Made by a program: the position numbers and the translations under genes. A stretch of 64,000 bases of DNA. Origin: Neofusicoccum parvum (taxonomy: Eukaryota; Ascomycota; Dothideomycetes; Botryosphaeriales; Botryosphaeriaceae). Of this stretch, positions 43,311 to 55,160 are shown piece after piece (position 1 is the first letter of the stretch; every line of letters starts with the position of its first letter). Below the pieces are notes generated by a model. It did no database searches, was not told the DNA's origin, and worked only from the letters and a program-made list of their open reading frames with translations. The DNA lies in assembly GCA_020912385.1 (NCBI GenBank), contig CP087208.1:2418001-2482000 (forward strand). Direction: 5' to 3'.

Positions 43311-43759
43311 AAGCGCCTGCTGCGCGCTGCGGCACTCCGGGAGAGGTCTCGACGGCGATCATGCTTCGACGAAGCTTCTTGTTGATAGTTGGCGCTTGGT
43401 CGAAGCTGGTCTCGGCGGAAAGTGGTTTTAACTCTTCAAGTAAATATAACTTGTTTGGGACGACGGTCTCTGTAGATAGTCCAACGATATCTTCAGCTTT
43501 GACTCCGAGCAGCATGCGTGAGACAATCGACCGTCAGATCATGTGCTTTTCCGTCGGCTAGAGATATCTGATCCTTCCAAAACAAGGGCCGCATCTTATC
43601 TTCGCTTGGAGCCTCGCCTCCATGTTCTATCTAGTCCCTGGCAACCCGCAGAATTATCCGTGCTTTTTCGTACAACAAAGCGCAAACTCCTTTTTGATCC
43701 TTCAAGCCCCTAAATCAACAAGAAACGTACGAAAAGGTGGAAAAGTGGAGAGAGAGGGT
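43311..43759. other. intergenic, convergent 3' ends
   Basis: AT-richer 449-base gap between the AA9 and PWP2 stops. It holds the 3' UTRs only. Confidence 0.6.
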
Positions 43760-46652
43760 CTAGTCGAGTCCCATCCACTCCTCGCTCTCACCGCCGCTAC
43801 TCTCTCCTTCCTCAACCTCCATTTCCTCGCCCCCCTCAACAAGACCAAGCACCTCGTCTGCTCCCAATGCACCCCCTTGTCTTCCCACTGGCTGCGCCAG
43901 CAAGAAGTCAATCGCATACACGTTTTCTTCCGCCAACCGCGCCACCTCTCGTTGCACCTTCGCAACAACCTTCTGGACGGCACGCAACTCCGGAGCGAAC
44001 TCGCCTTGGCGGTCTTTGAGCACTCGACCATGACTGGTCAGCAATGCCTCGATCCAGCGGAGGTTGAACTCGAGGTGTGGGCTTTCATCTGCTTGAGCCG
44101 CGACAAAGCGCAGCAGGCGGGCGAGGTAGACCTGAGGGAGGTCGCGCACGACGAGCGCCACATCGGGAAGAGGTGTTGCGTAGTACACCCTGGCGATGAG
44201 GCCACGCTCATTCAGCCGGAAGGCCATGGCCAGCGCCCGCAGATACTGGCCTTCCTTCACCGCAGCTAATGTCGACTCGGGCGTCACCGTCACATCAAGG
44301 TCGAAGGGGTCGAACTGCAGAGTGTTGTCCAGGCCGTAGATCAGCAGACCTTCCGTGCTTGCAGCGCAGAAGGCGCGGCCGGTAGGCGCGAATGCTACGG
44401 CGGGCACGCGAACTTCTGGGCGAGTGCGCCGTGAGCTCATGTCACCACCGCGTTGAGCGCCAGGTAGTGTCTTGTCTCCGGCAAGGCGGTCCTCCAAGTC
44501 CGAGGCGTCGCCAGTCTCGTCGATGAGACCACGAGGTCCACCTTCGCTTAGCAGCTTGCTGTTGAGGAACTCTTGCGTGCCGTCTAGCGAGAGGTTCACA
44601 CTGACTGTGTACTTTTTCAATAGCACGCCAGACTGCACGTCGTACAGGCAGATGTACTTGCTGTTGCCGCTGGCAAGGACGCACGTGCCATCCGTGCTAT
44701 AGGTAATGGTCTGGAAGGATTTGGTGCCGGCCACGTTTGCCGCGGTCCGTCGGTCCGTCATCTTGCGTCCGCCGGAAACATCACGACGACCATCTAGACC
44801 GCCGACTTGAGTAGCCTCGGAAACCGACCAGAATGACAGCTGACCATCGAGAGTCGCCACCGCGATCTGCTTTGAGTCTGGACGGAAAGCCAAGCTGAGC
44901 ACATCGGATTGCAATTGAAGAGGCTCGCTTGTCTGGGTCCGTGCGAAAATATCCCAGATACGGACGGTGTGATCCCAACTTCCACTAACGATGTTACCTC
45001 CGTTCGGCGCAAAGGCGAGGCAGGCAACGGGCGCCTCGTGTCCGGAGAGAGTATCAAGCAGCTGCCCAGTCTGGACAGACCAGATGTGGATGTCAGGGTC
45101 GTCACGCGAGCCAGCACATATAACCTCTCCGCTGGGATCGACGGCGATGGAGGAGAATGAAAGGCGTTTCGGTGCGGTGAAGGTGCGGAAATTGCGGTAG
45201 CGGATGAGATCCCACGCGCGGACGGAACCATCGAGCGAAGCTGTGAAGAGAACATTACCCCGCTTTGCGAATTCGCAGGCTGTCACACCACTGGTGTGCT
45301 CGGTGAAGGTGACAATGCAGAAACCCGAGGCGACGTCCCAGACCTTGATCTTGCCATCGTCGGCGCAAGTGATGATCCTTTGGCCATCAGGCGAATAGAC
45401 GATCGAGTTCATTGAGTCAAAGTGTCCCTGCTGTTTGAGAATGTAGGACTCAGACTGCCACTCCCAGACGAGCAGCTGCCCGAGTTTGGATGCGCCGAAT
45501 GCGAGCCATTCGCCAGTTTTGTTAATTGTGACAAAATCAATGTCGTTTTGCGAAATACTGGCAAAGTCAGAGTAGAGCTTGGCTAAAGATGCGGAATCCG
45601 TACCTGAGATTTTGAATGGTAGAGAACTCAGGCAATTCGTGAATTCCAAAGATACCGTTGGAGAAACCCACAACCAGAAGGTTTGTCTCTGCGTGGAACG
45701 CAGCACATGTGACATGGGCGTTGTTCTGCATGAAGTAATGCTTCTCAGCTATTCTCCACCGCTCGGTGTCCTCTTCAGGCTCGTCCTCATCCATGACACC
45801 GGGCTTTGGTAGGTACTGCCACTCGAACAGCGCGCCGTCTTTGCTGACCGTGTACATCTGCGCCAGGTTCAGCAATCATACTTCCAAAACCCGCGTACCC
45901 CCAACTCTACCCACCGTTTCTTGGTCTTTTGAGAACCATGCGCCCACGACAGCCTGTCTATGGCCAGCCAGCGTGGTGGGCACGAAACCTTCCTCCGGGT
46001 TCAAGCTCCATATTCGTGCAGTGAGATCTTTGGAGGAACTTAGGAAAAATCTTGAGTCGGTCGACCACTCTATGCTCTCGACACTGTCATAGTGTCCAGT
46101 GTATACCCTGTGGCGCACGAAAGGCGCAAACTCCAGCTCGCCGTCTGCACCGGCATCGGGGGTCGAGGGCGTGTGCCAGACTTCGATTTGGCGGCCAATG
46201 GCAGCGGCAAACTGGCGGCCATCCGGTGCAAATACGATCGAGGAGACAGGCGACCGGAAGGAGAAGTGGTAGAGGGCTATGCGCCGGGGGACATTGGTTA
46301 GAATGGCACGGCCATCCTCGTCGACGGACAGCAGCAGGTTGCCGCGGGGATTTAATGCGATGCGGGCGATGTTGCGGCGGTGGGAGAAGGGGAGGGTATG
46401 CGATTTGTTGCTGCAACACGGTCAGCTCCTGAGGCCCGAGTGCTGAGCAGGTCGTATGGTAGATCGCACTTGACTAGATCGAAGACAGAGACGCGGTTGC
46501 CCACGGGCGACAGCAGACAAGTGCCATCGGGGGTGAAGAGGAGGTTGCCGCGGCTGTAGACGGTGCCCAGCAGGTTCGAGAACTGTGCGCGGGTCAGCGG
46601 CGGGCATGCGCAGGGCAGCGAGGACAGCACGCACCCGGAAGTCGGTCTTCAT
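43760..46652 (-). CDS. PWP2: U3 snoRNP / SSU processome WD40 protein Pwp2 (Utp1)
   Basis: Nucleolar WD40 protein of the UTP-B subcomplex, needed for 18S rRNA processing. Exons are 46652-46635, 46582-46470, 46410-45915, 45857-45604 and 45557-43760, giving 892 aa, matching the family. The reconstructed N-terminus reads MKTDFRFSNLLGTVYSRGNLLFTPDG, then FDLVNNKSHTLPFSHRRNIAR across the second splice. Many WD repeats follow, with phrases such as GQLLVWEWQSESYILKQQGHFDSMN, DGKIKVWD, DGSVRAWD and SWDHTVRIWD. The C-terminal Utp12-like helical domain (EGQYLRALAMAFRLNE...LPQVYLARLLRF) ends in an acidic tail. The 46-nt intron 45558-45603 is the shortest in the window. It is divergent from the septin gene over 392 bases. 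Confidence 0.96.
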
Positions 46653-47044
46653 GGTTGCGCGGACTTATCGATTGCGGGCTCGAAACTTTTTGGAGTTGCA
46701 GCTGTCGACGCGGCTTGGCGGCCGGGCACGACGGGGCCCGAGCGCGCGTGCTAGCGTGGCCCAACGCGCTTTCCCCCAGGGTCTCTCTCGCTCGCCGAAG
46801 GGGAACCTCGACTTAGGGGCTTCCACCACCGCTCTCCACTTCCTCCCAGCGCCCGCTGCCCATTGACGCCCGCCCGCCTCCAACTTCGTCCGCTCGCTCC
46901 ACCACTGTCAGTGCTGTCCTGGCCTCGGTCGCCTTCACCTTGAGCTTCGTCTGCTCAGGGGCTCCGCGCGCATCTGCTCACGCTCTCCCAGTTCCGTACT
47001 TTTCCATTCGCACAGTCAAAGGCAACGCGCCTCCACACATCGAC
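46653..47044. promoter_or_regulatory. 392-bp bidirectional promoter region, PWP2 / septin
   Basis: Shared upstream DNA of two divergent housekeeping genes. The septin side is pyrimidine-rich. No distinct motif is claimed. Confidence 0.5.
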
Positions 47045-48468
47045 ATGGCGGAATCTGCGTCCCCGATTGGCATTGCCAATGTGAGTTGGCCCTCTGAGCT
47101 TTTGCGACAAACCAGTGCTGACCTGCCCACAGCTTCCTAACCAACGGTAAATAGCTACCTGCACCTCCTTGCCGCGCCGATCGTGAGACCTGACCCCGTC
47201 GCAGACACAAGATCGTTGCCAAGCGCGGTGCCGCCTTCACCATCATGGTACGCATCGTCTTGCACAATGGAGCCGGGCCCGGGATTGACGTCGTGTGATA
47301 GGTTGCTGGCGAGTCCGGCCTGGGAAAGACGACCTTCATCAACACCCTGTTCTCCACCACCATCAAGAACTACGCCGACCACAAGCGCCGCCACCAGAAG
47401 CAGGTCGACAAGACGGTGGAGATCGAGATCACCAAGGCCGAGCTTGAGGAGAAGTTCTTCAAGGGTCAGTATAGGGGACCCCGCGTTGGCCAAGTGAAGG
47501 CATTCGCTCATTTGCTTTACAGTCCGCCTGACCGTCATCGATACACCTGGCTTCGGCGACTATGTCAACAACCGCGACTCCTGGCAACCCATCATTGAGT
47601 TCCTCGACGACCAGCATGAGTCGTACATGCTTCAGGAGCAGCAGCCCAAGCGTACCGAGAAGATCGATCTCCGTGTCCACGCCTGTCTGTACTTCATCCG
47701 CCCCACCGGCCACACCCTGAAGCCTCTGGACATTGAGGTCATGAAGCGTCTCTGCACCCGCGTCAACCTCATTCCTGTTGTCGCCAAGGCCGACACTCTC
47801 AGCCCTGCCGATCTGGCCAAGTTCAAGGCGAAGGTATAATTTGCGTACTCTTGTATGATACCGTTCTGTTTACTGATGGAGTATCGTAGATCCGCTCGGT
47901 TGTTGAGGCCCAGGGCATCAAGATTTACCAGCCCCCGCTTGAGGAGGATGACGAGGCCGGTCTCCAGCACGCCCGCAGCCTGATTGCTGCCATGCCTTTC
48001 TCCGTCATCGGCTCTGAGAAGGATGTCTCGACCCACGACGGCCGCACCGTCAAGGGCCGCCAGTACGCCTGGGGTGTCGCCGAGGTCGAGAACGAGGAGC
48101 ACTGCGACTTCAAGAAGCTTCGCGCGATTCTGATCCGGACGCACATGCTGGACCTGATCCACACGACAGAGGAGAACCACTACGAGGCGTACAGGGCGCA
48201 GCAGATGGAGACGCGGAAGTTTGGCGAGGCTCGGCCAAGAAAGTTGGACAACCCCAAGTTCAAGGAGGAGGAAGAGGCGCTCCGCAAGCGCTTCACAGAG
48301 CAGGTCAAGGTGGAGGAGCAGCGTTTCCGCCAGTGGGAGCAGAAGCTCATCTCGGAGCGCGATCGTCTCAACAAGGACCTGGAGCAGAGCCACGCCGTCA
48401 TCAAGCAGCTCGAGGCGGAGGTCGAGGCACTGCAGGGCAGCGTTACCCGCTCTCACGGCCGTCGTTAG
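47045..48468 (+). CDS. CDC3: septin, Cdc3/AspB type
   Basis: GTP-binding filament protein for septation, hyphal morphogenesis and the cell cortex. Exons are 47045-47080, 47133-47146, 47205-47247, 47302-47464, 47523-47833 and 47890-48468, giving 381 aa. It starts MAESASPIGIAN; the 14-nt exon 2 gives LPNQ plus part of Arg. HKIVAKRGAAFTIMVAGESGLGKTT carries the polybasic region and G1 (residues 34-41). DTPGFGD is at 92-98 and AKAD at about 173-176. The septin unique element includes GRQYAWGVAEVENEEHCDFKKLR. A C-terminal coiled coil (about 300-375, KFKEEEEALRKRFTEQVKVEEQRFRQWEQ) suits the Cdc3/AspB group, but assignment to one septin class is from memory and needs a tree. It is divergent from PWP2. 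Confidence 0.92.
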
Positions 48469-48922
48469 GCCACTTTCGCACAGCGCACCCGGTTTTTCCT
48501 TTCTTCTGATACCTCTCATTTGCAGTCCTTCAGTACGTTTGTAATGGCGCTTAGCGAGCTTCAGTCCAAGGTTGGTTTGAGGCTTTGCGACTATGCGACT
48601 GAGCCTTTTTCTTAAGCCGCGCGACGGGGGAGCGGGATCCGTTTTGGCGCGGGAACCGTTGCGTAGTTGGGGGTTTTCTGACTGGGAGAGAAGCATAAAA
48701 TTCGGGGGAGCAGTCGTTAATATTGCATCTTCCACTTCTTCTCCACTGTAGATTAATGATATTTTGCGTTGCCCATGAGAGAATTTGAGGTGCGTACTGT
48801 GACGCCGGTGCCGTAAATTAGATGCCAAGACTGCGCACCCGCATTGAAGCTCCCCGCGTCACCTCCGACATCACCACCGACATCACCACCGACACTCCGC
48901 GACCAGTTTCCAGCGACATGTC
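48469..48922. other. spacer between septin and WDR83 genes
   Basis: This spacer holds the septin 3' UTR and the WDR83 promoter and leader, including the tiny upstream ORF at 48918. CACCGACAT-like units (ACATCACCACCG) repeat near 48870-48893. Confidence 0.5.
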
Positions 48923-48926
48923 ATGA
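48918..48926 (+). promoter_or_regulatory. minimal upstream ORF overlapping the WDR83 start
   Basis: ATG TCA TGA. The stop codon overlaps the main ATG (48923-48925) in an ATGA arrangement, which could limit or route initiation if the transcript start lies upstream. Confidence 0.5.
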
Positions 48927-50270
48927 CGGCGCAATTTCCAACCCGGCAGATTGCGAAGCTCTCCGGCCACAATGGTAATAGTTTCCACCAGATACTCCTG
49001 CTCTTATCCAAACAAATGGCCAAGCTCAAGCTCTAACACTCCAACAGGACCCGTCCACGCCGTGACCTACAGCGCCGGCCTTGGTCAATACGTACGTTCC
49101 ACCTGCGCGCACGCCCTCGTTCGACCGCCATAATCGCCCGCCCTTCCCCTTTCAGCAATCAACAAGTGCCCGCCGGTTAACCACCAGAGCTCTCCACAGA
49201 TCCTCACCGGCTGCTCCGACCGCACAATCCGCCTGTTCAACCCGGCGAGGGGCGGCAACTCGCTAGTCCAGACGTACGAGGCGCACGGCTACGAGGTGCT
49301 GGACCTGGCAGTGGCGGCCGACAACGCGCGCTTCGCATCGGTCGGGGGCGACAAGCAGGTGTTCCTGTGGGACGTGGCGAGCGCGACGACGCTGCGCAGG
49401 TTCGCGGGGCATAGCGGGAGGTGCAATGCCGTGGCTTTTGCGGCCGGGGGGAGTGTACTTGTTAGTGGTGAGTCGTCCTTTTTTTTTTCTCTTTCTCTCT
49501 CTCTTCCTCCTCTGGGCTTGTGGGACGGGAGGCTAACAAGTGCGTTGTGCCGTGCAGGAAGCTTCGATGCGACGGTCAAGCTGTGGGATCTCAAGTCGCA
49601 GTCGAACAAGCCGCTCATGACGCTGTCGGAGGCGAAGGACAGCATCTCGTCGGTTTGCGTGTGGGGGCACGAGATTTTCGCTGGCTGCGTGGACGGAAGG
49701 GTTCGGATGTACGACCTCAGGATGGGGCAGGTGTTCGTGGATGTCGTCGGCCGTAAGTCAGATCACTTCAGCCATCACCGGCGGATGGAGTCGACGGAGA
49801 GCACGGTTTGACCGATTTTGCAGCCTCGGTGACTTCCATCACGCCTACTCGTGATGCCGATTCCATCTTGACCAGCACGCTTGACTCTACAATCCGCCTC
49901 ATGGACAAGTCGAACGGGAAACTGCTGCAGTCGTACAAAGCGCCCGAGGTATGTCGTCTCTACCTGGATTCCACCCCCCACATCACCACTCTTGAAGAAC
50001 GGTTGTGCTGATCCTCAGTAGTACGTCAACACCACCTACCGCATCCGCTCTACGCTCGGTCTTAAAGATGCCGTCGCGATCGCTGGCAGCGAGGACGGCA
50101 GTATCCTCGCCTGGGACGTCGTTCAGGGCACCGTTCTACACCATCTGCGACACGGCGAGCCCAAGGGGGCATCCAAGAAGGATGTCGTCAGCGCTGTTGC
50201 CTTCTGCCCGAAGAGAAATGAATTCGCCAGCGCAGGGGGCGATGGGAACGTTGTGGTTTGGGGACTGTGA
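48923..50270 (+). CDS. WD40 protein WDR83 / MORG1
   Basis: Seven-bladed WD40 scaffold related to WDR83 (MAPK organizer 1), which in animals is found in spliceosomal C complexes and binds ERK-pathway proteins. Exons are 48923-48974, 49048-49091, 49200-49467, 49558-49752, 49824-49948 and 50022-50270, giving 310 aa, the family length. Repeats seen include GPVHAVTYSAGLGQYILTGCSDRTIRLFNP, YEVLDLAVAADNARFASVGGDKQVFLWD, GHSGRCNAVAFAAGGSVLVSGSFDATVKLWD, a repeat ending DGRVRMYDLRMG, STLDSTIRLMD and GSEDGSILAWD. The last intron must use the second AG of CAGTAG (50021); the first would place TAG in frame. The start ATG is preceded by an overlapping mini-uORF. Confidence 0.9.
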
Positions 50271-53200
50271 GAGAGTGCATTTGTCGGCGTTCACTACGAA
50301 AGAGAAGGGAATCGACTGGATCTTGGACAGTGGTATTGGCGGGGTTATTTTCTTCTTGGGTAATATCATGGGAATGGTCTGCGCCCATGTGATATGGTGT
50401 GCTTAGATGGGCAGGTGGGTAGTCAAGTCTGTGAAAGAGCAATGCAGTGTAGTGGAAGACGGGCCGGTTTTGATTGAAGACATTTTCAGGTGGGGAGTTT
50501 GGCAGGGCGGGCACGTCTGTTAAACCATCATGCAAGTGTCCCGACGGGAATTCATAGAGAACAAAAACCTCCAATGGAATAAAAAGGTAAACGTCCCCTT
50601 GATTTAGATTTTCAGTATGAATGCAAACCATGGTAGTGTAACCTATCGATACTTTAGTCCCTCAAAATCTGAGGGTTGAGGTGCCAGAAAGTTTACCACA
50701 GGCATTGACTGAGTTGCTGAAAGTCTCAGGCTCTGCCTCTCAGCAGGGTTTAGTCTGGCTGCTACTAAATCGCGCTTGTTGTACTGAAGGCAGTATTTCT
50801 CGCTGCTTGTAGAGAAACACACCTGGATGCGGGAAAAAACTCCGTTGTGAAGCTTGTTGTGGAAAGCGGGTAAGAAGCTGAGAGATGGAGAAAATCCACA
50901 GCCTACTTGGCTCACTTGGCCTTGAGATCAGAGCTTGCAGCTGGGCAGTTCGACGCTCGCTAAGGTGTGGGTTCGACCGGTAAAAGGTTAGGCATAGGGT
51001 AAGGACTACTCTCACCCGAAAGGGTGCCTCTGCCATACCCACAGGCACAAGCCGGAGGAATAGGGGTTAGTTGCAGACAGAAGCAACAACGTCAAGTGCT
51101 GGCCCTACACGTCCTGGTACTAAGGTCATGGCTTATAGTAGTCAAGCGTTCACAACGACGTTGTTTTTTGATCCGGGTGAGTAGGAAGGGTGACGACAGC
51201 TCTGTTGACGTGCAGAGGTACTTCACAATAGATCTACCCAGGGGACCCATGACCTTCGTTGGTACGTATTTGAGCCTCAGAGAGCGGCCGCGAGCGCGCA
51301 TACTTGCCTCATTTGGACTCTTTATGGCGCGGAAGTGCGAACCATACAGTGACCACATCCCTTGGAGATTTTGCGGCTCTTAGCTTTTTTGCCGCGAAAT
51401 TTGAGCGAGAACAGGTAGGAAATTGTCTAGTGAGGTTGAGGAATAAGAATGCGGTCGATCTGCGTGAAATTTATAGACAGTAGGAACTATGAGGGTGGAC
51501 ATAGCCCTTCGAATGCAGAGGAACAGACGTCTATTCAACTTTTTAGTGTCCATTATTCATCCATCGCTTTTCTGATTCATGCTTTCGAATCTAGACTATG
51601 AAACAACTTTACACCATATCGATGGGCGAGATGATACCGTGAAATACTGGATTCTATTTTCGGAACCGCAACCTGTGTGGACCGGAATCGGAATCTAAAA
51701 TAAGTACGGTAATGAAGGGATCTCCGATTTCGGGAATCGACTATCTTGAAGTAAGTGGAGAAATAAATTCCATGGCCAGGGAGAGAACGTAAGAGAATGA
51801 AGGAAATAGACATGTTATCCATCGTTATAGCATGGGGCGGAGCATTATGTACTGGCTCGGCAAGCTCGAAACGCGCACGCGGAGAAGCTTCCGAAGAAAA
51901 AGAAAAAGGTCGCTTTCTCGGGGAATTAGACAGCAGTTCTTCTTTCAAGGCAAGCACATGAAAGAAAGAAGGCGGGCAGTGGAGCTTGACGTGAAACCGA
52001 GGGTGATGAATGCCGTGGCTTGCATTGACATTTGGTTGATCGTTTACCCGTCCTGCTGCAGACGCACGCAAGGCACTGATTCATCCACTTGCCTCGACGG
52101 GCTGGACGCAATATGCATGCAACACAAGCGCGGGCAAATCTTTAACCACAGCGGCAGGAGAGTCCTCTCACCTACCTGCTCGGAGCAAGTACGTACAGGC
52201 AAGGAATCGATATTCCGAGTACAAGCAGTAGAAGCAGAGTCATCCATGCAGCACGTCCGAGCTGACGCTGCTCGCGCGTGGCTTTGAGCGATATCCACTT
52301 TCCGGGGCGACATGGCGTGCGCTATGGGCAGATGTCACACCTACTGGCGTGCAGGACAGGGGCCAGGCGGCCCAATAGGAGCGAGGGCGTTTCAAAGAAG
52401 GATGCAAGAAAGGAGGGTTCGCAGCAGAGGCGCGGAACAGCACGGGTGGGCGGGCAGACGGGCACCAGACGCGGCAGATGTCGCGCGGGCAGGCGCAGTG
52501 CCAGTGGCGAGAGTTTCGAGGTGAGCCAGGTGCTTGGGCCGGCCGGCAGTGGCAGGTCACACTCGCTGGACGAGCCACGGCTGGCGAGCGCGGGAGCAGC
52601 CGCGTGCCAGACAGGCCAGTCGTTTCGTTTCGTCCCGTGTCGACTTGACCTCTCGCTATGCCGCACGTCAACCCACCAGTAGTTCTTTTTGCCCGCCCTG
52701 CCGCAGTTGTCGCCTGCATTATTGTCCCCGACGGCGCCCCAAAATCTGACGAGGATCGGCCTTCCGTCTTTGACGAACGTGTCCCTGGCCTGCTGGGCCC
52801 AGCCACACCCATAGCGTCCGCTCCTCACGCCCTTTTCGCACGCAGCTTGCCTGGGCTGCCGCGTGGCGCGTGGAGATGCACGGCGGCCTCTGCTGCTGGG
52901 CGAGAGACGTGGAGACGGCGCCTCCTGATCTGTCGTCATTTACCACGGATCCGATCCTCATGTAGCCCTGCACATCACCCTTGGGAGCGCCGTCACTGTG
53001 CAGCAGCTGTGGGCTGGGCGAACGCGCAAGCGGCAGGGCGAGCAGGCAAGCAGCACTGCGCTCCGCAGATCGGGGACCAAGGGCACAATGGCATAATAGC
53101 GCCGGAAGAAGCACCGGCGCACGCCTGTCCTGCCCGCGGCGGAGGGGGACGATGGCACGGATGGGCTCGAAATGGTGTGCTCCCATGTGACGGAGGGGCT

Positions 53201-53992
53201 GGAATGGCGGGCTCGAATGGGTAGGCGGGGCGCTGCCAGAGGAGGGCTCCTCTCGCGGGCCCAATGGCGGGCAGCAGCGCCCGGGAGGCCAGCGGCCGTG
53301 TCGCCTGATAGCCAGCCCACACTCACGCATGGCCCCGGCGGCTTGGCGCAGGGGCGGCTCTACTCGCAGGGCCTCAGGGCGGAGCGCATCCGCACGACGA
53401 GATCCAGGGCCGGGCCTGCGTGAAACACATATAATCGTTGCCCCGCGCCCTGGACTGCGTTTCCTGCGTGTATGATAGACTGCCTGCAGCTGCATCCAAC
53501 CCGCATCCAACTCGCACCAGCCTGCCGTTCCTGAGCCCGCGGACCCTGAGCCTGCTCCAAAAATACCCGACACCGCCCACGCGACCATCCTCCCTCGGCG
53601 GCCCGTCTCGGCTTTAGCGCCGGCATTCGTCAGTCACAGCTCAGCCCTGTTGCGGTCTGGCATCATAGTCACTGAGAGGTACGTCCCTGTTGCCTGCCGC
53701 TCCTCACGCCAGCCTCGCCGGTGCAAGAGCTACGCATATACAAAATGGCGCACTTCCCTCCGTCACACCTCCCCCTCGCGCCTTCCTCCTCTCTTCCACG
53801 CCACGCTTCCTCCAATAAACCAACATTCGCGCGGCGCAAGCCTCCAACCGCAACCAACCACCCCCGCGCTAACATTCCGCTCTCTCCCCACCAGCCTCGG
53901 AAGAGCACCTTGAAGCCTCCCCAAAGCTTCAGCCTCAAGACAATCTTTCTTCCATTTCTCGAAGCTCCCGAGCTTTGTGCAGTCCTCGCAAA
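50271..53992. other. 3.7-kb gap, no supported gene
   Basis: 50.3-51.9 kb is AT-richer with short frames only, and contains a stem-loop pair at 51012-51048. 52.2-53.7 kb is GC-rich with overlapping Arg/Ala/Pro-rich frames on both strands (for example 52719-53588 minus) that resemble no family. The last 250 bases are CT-rich and are likely the leader of the next small gene. Confidence 0.5.
51012..51048 (+). other. two mutually exclusive stem-loops, one with a GAAA loop
   Basis: CACCC-GAAA-GGGTG (51013-51026) forms a GNRA-type hairpin. GTGCCT (51024-51029) can instead pair with AGGCAC (51043-51048). No RNA family was recognised. Confidence 0.3.
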
Positions 53993-54178
53993 ATGCCCGT
54001 CATCAGACACGCCATCCGCCGCTACTCGTCGCGCGCGTACGGCTACGTGCCGCGCTACTCGCGCCTGCAGCTGCTTGCCGCTCACACTGCCATCACTGCC
54101 GGCGTCGTGCTGCCCTTCGTGCACCCTTACATGCAAACCCGCCAAGCAAAGCGCGACGGCACCTACATGACGAAGTAA
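53993..54178 (+). CDS. possible small mitochondrial protein (61 aa)
   Basis: The ATG in context CAAAATGCC opens 61 codons: MPVIRHAIRRYSSRAYGYVPRYSRLQ, rich in Arg/Ser/Tyr and free of acidic residues, as in a mitochondrial targeting sequence. A hydrophobic stretch, LLAAHTAITAGVVLPFVHPYM (about residues 28-48), could be one membrane span, and a basic tail follows. The stop (AAG TAA) coincides with a perfect donor AAG|TAAGT, so a spliced, longer C-terminus cannot be excluded; a strong acceptor with a T-run lies at 54668. A long CT-rich leader precedes it. I do not recognise the family; inner-membrane complex subunits of this size are common. Confidence 0.55.
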   Translation: MPVIRHAIRRYSSRAYGYVPRYSRLQLLAAHTAITAGVVLPFVHPYMQTRQAKRDGTYMTK

Positions 54179-55160
54179 GTCTTCAGAAGGCCCACTTTCA
54201 CTACCTCTGCCCCACCTGTCCTACTCCTCGTTCTTGCGCCCCCTTTCTGTTCGGCGTTGCGTGTACACGCAACTGCCAGCACGAATAGGGCGTTTAGTCG
54301 GGCTTATTTGGGAGAGTGGAGATCTCCACTTCGGGGATTTTCGAAATCAAAAAAGAGTCCACAGGGCTGACAGAGCACCGTTCGCTAGGCCGCCGATCCC
54401 GTTCACGCCGAGCCCCAAGTTCTAGAGATCAAGGAGAGCTCTCTCTCATGTCTTCGGACCGGGGCATCAGCTGTTGTCGGGACGGAGAATTATTTTTCGA
54501 GGCTTCATCGGCGCGTAGGGCTATAAGGAATTGCTGTTGAGAAGGGAGGGACCAAGGGCTGGTGAAGCCCTCCCGTTCGGAGCATCATATTGGCGTTGGT
54601 GGCAATATACCAGGAAGGGTGATCATTTCGGAATTGCCAGTCGCTCGCTCTTTCTTTTTTTTTTTTCAGAGCGGCTTTGCTCCTCATGGAGATCTGCATA
54701 TTATCGACGAAGTCCATAGTGGAATAACAGTTTTAGTGTTTTCAATGTTTTGTACAGAGTGGAGAGAAAAGGTGGAGACAGAGTAACAAACCAGACCAAG
54801 GCTTTACTCCTTGAACACCAATTGAATGCAAGCGCCTTTGTGGAACCAGCATCTGAAATATGGGTTGTTTTTCCCGACGAGGAATCGTGGTTCCATCAGC
54901 GCATGCAATTGCTTGCTTCCACGGTTGACGAAGTGCAGCTGCCTTTGATCCAGATAAACAATCCACCAGAGAGATAGCTGCATTCATGCAGCCATCCGAC
55001 CATCCCACGTTTCAGCCACACACCCGCAGAGGTGCCCCTAGCCTTTCCCCTCCGCATTTGTTCTCCACTCTCCGTCCCTTCTCCACATTCAGCTCGTTTA
55101 AGAGCCTCCGCGGCCCCTCCATCACCTCATCCCGACCGTATCTCACCACCAACAACGTCC
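54179..55160. other. intergenic region, no supported gene
   Basis: This gap is AT-richer near 54.3-54.8 kb and includes a 14-base T run (54654-54667). It lies between a small plus-strand gene and the convergent stop of the DUF4748-like gene. Only short unsupported frames were seen. Confidence 0.5.

Noticed and set aside
50941..51060. tRNA gene suggested by a GGGTTCGACC box-B-like string
   Set aside because: No matching A box, acceptor stem or cloverleaf could be drawn.
52719..53588. 289-aa minus-strand frame
   Set aside because: No domain, overlaps several plus-strand frames of equal quality, Arg/Pro/Ser composition follows GC content.
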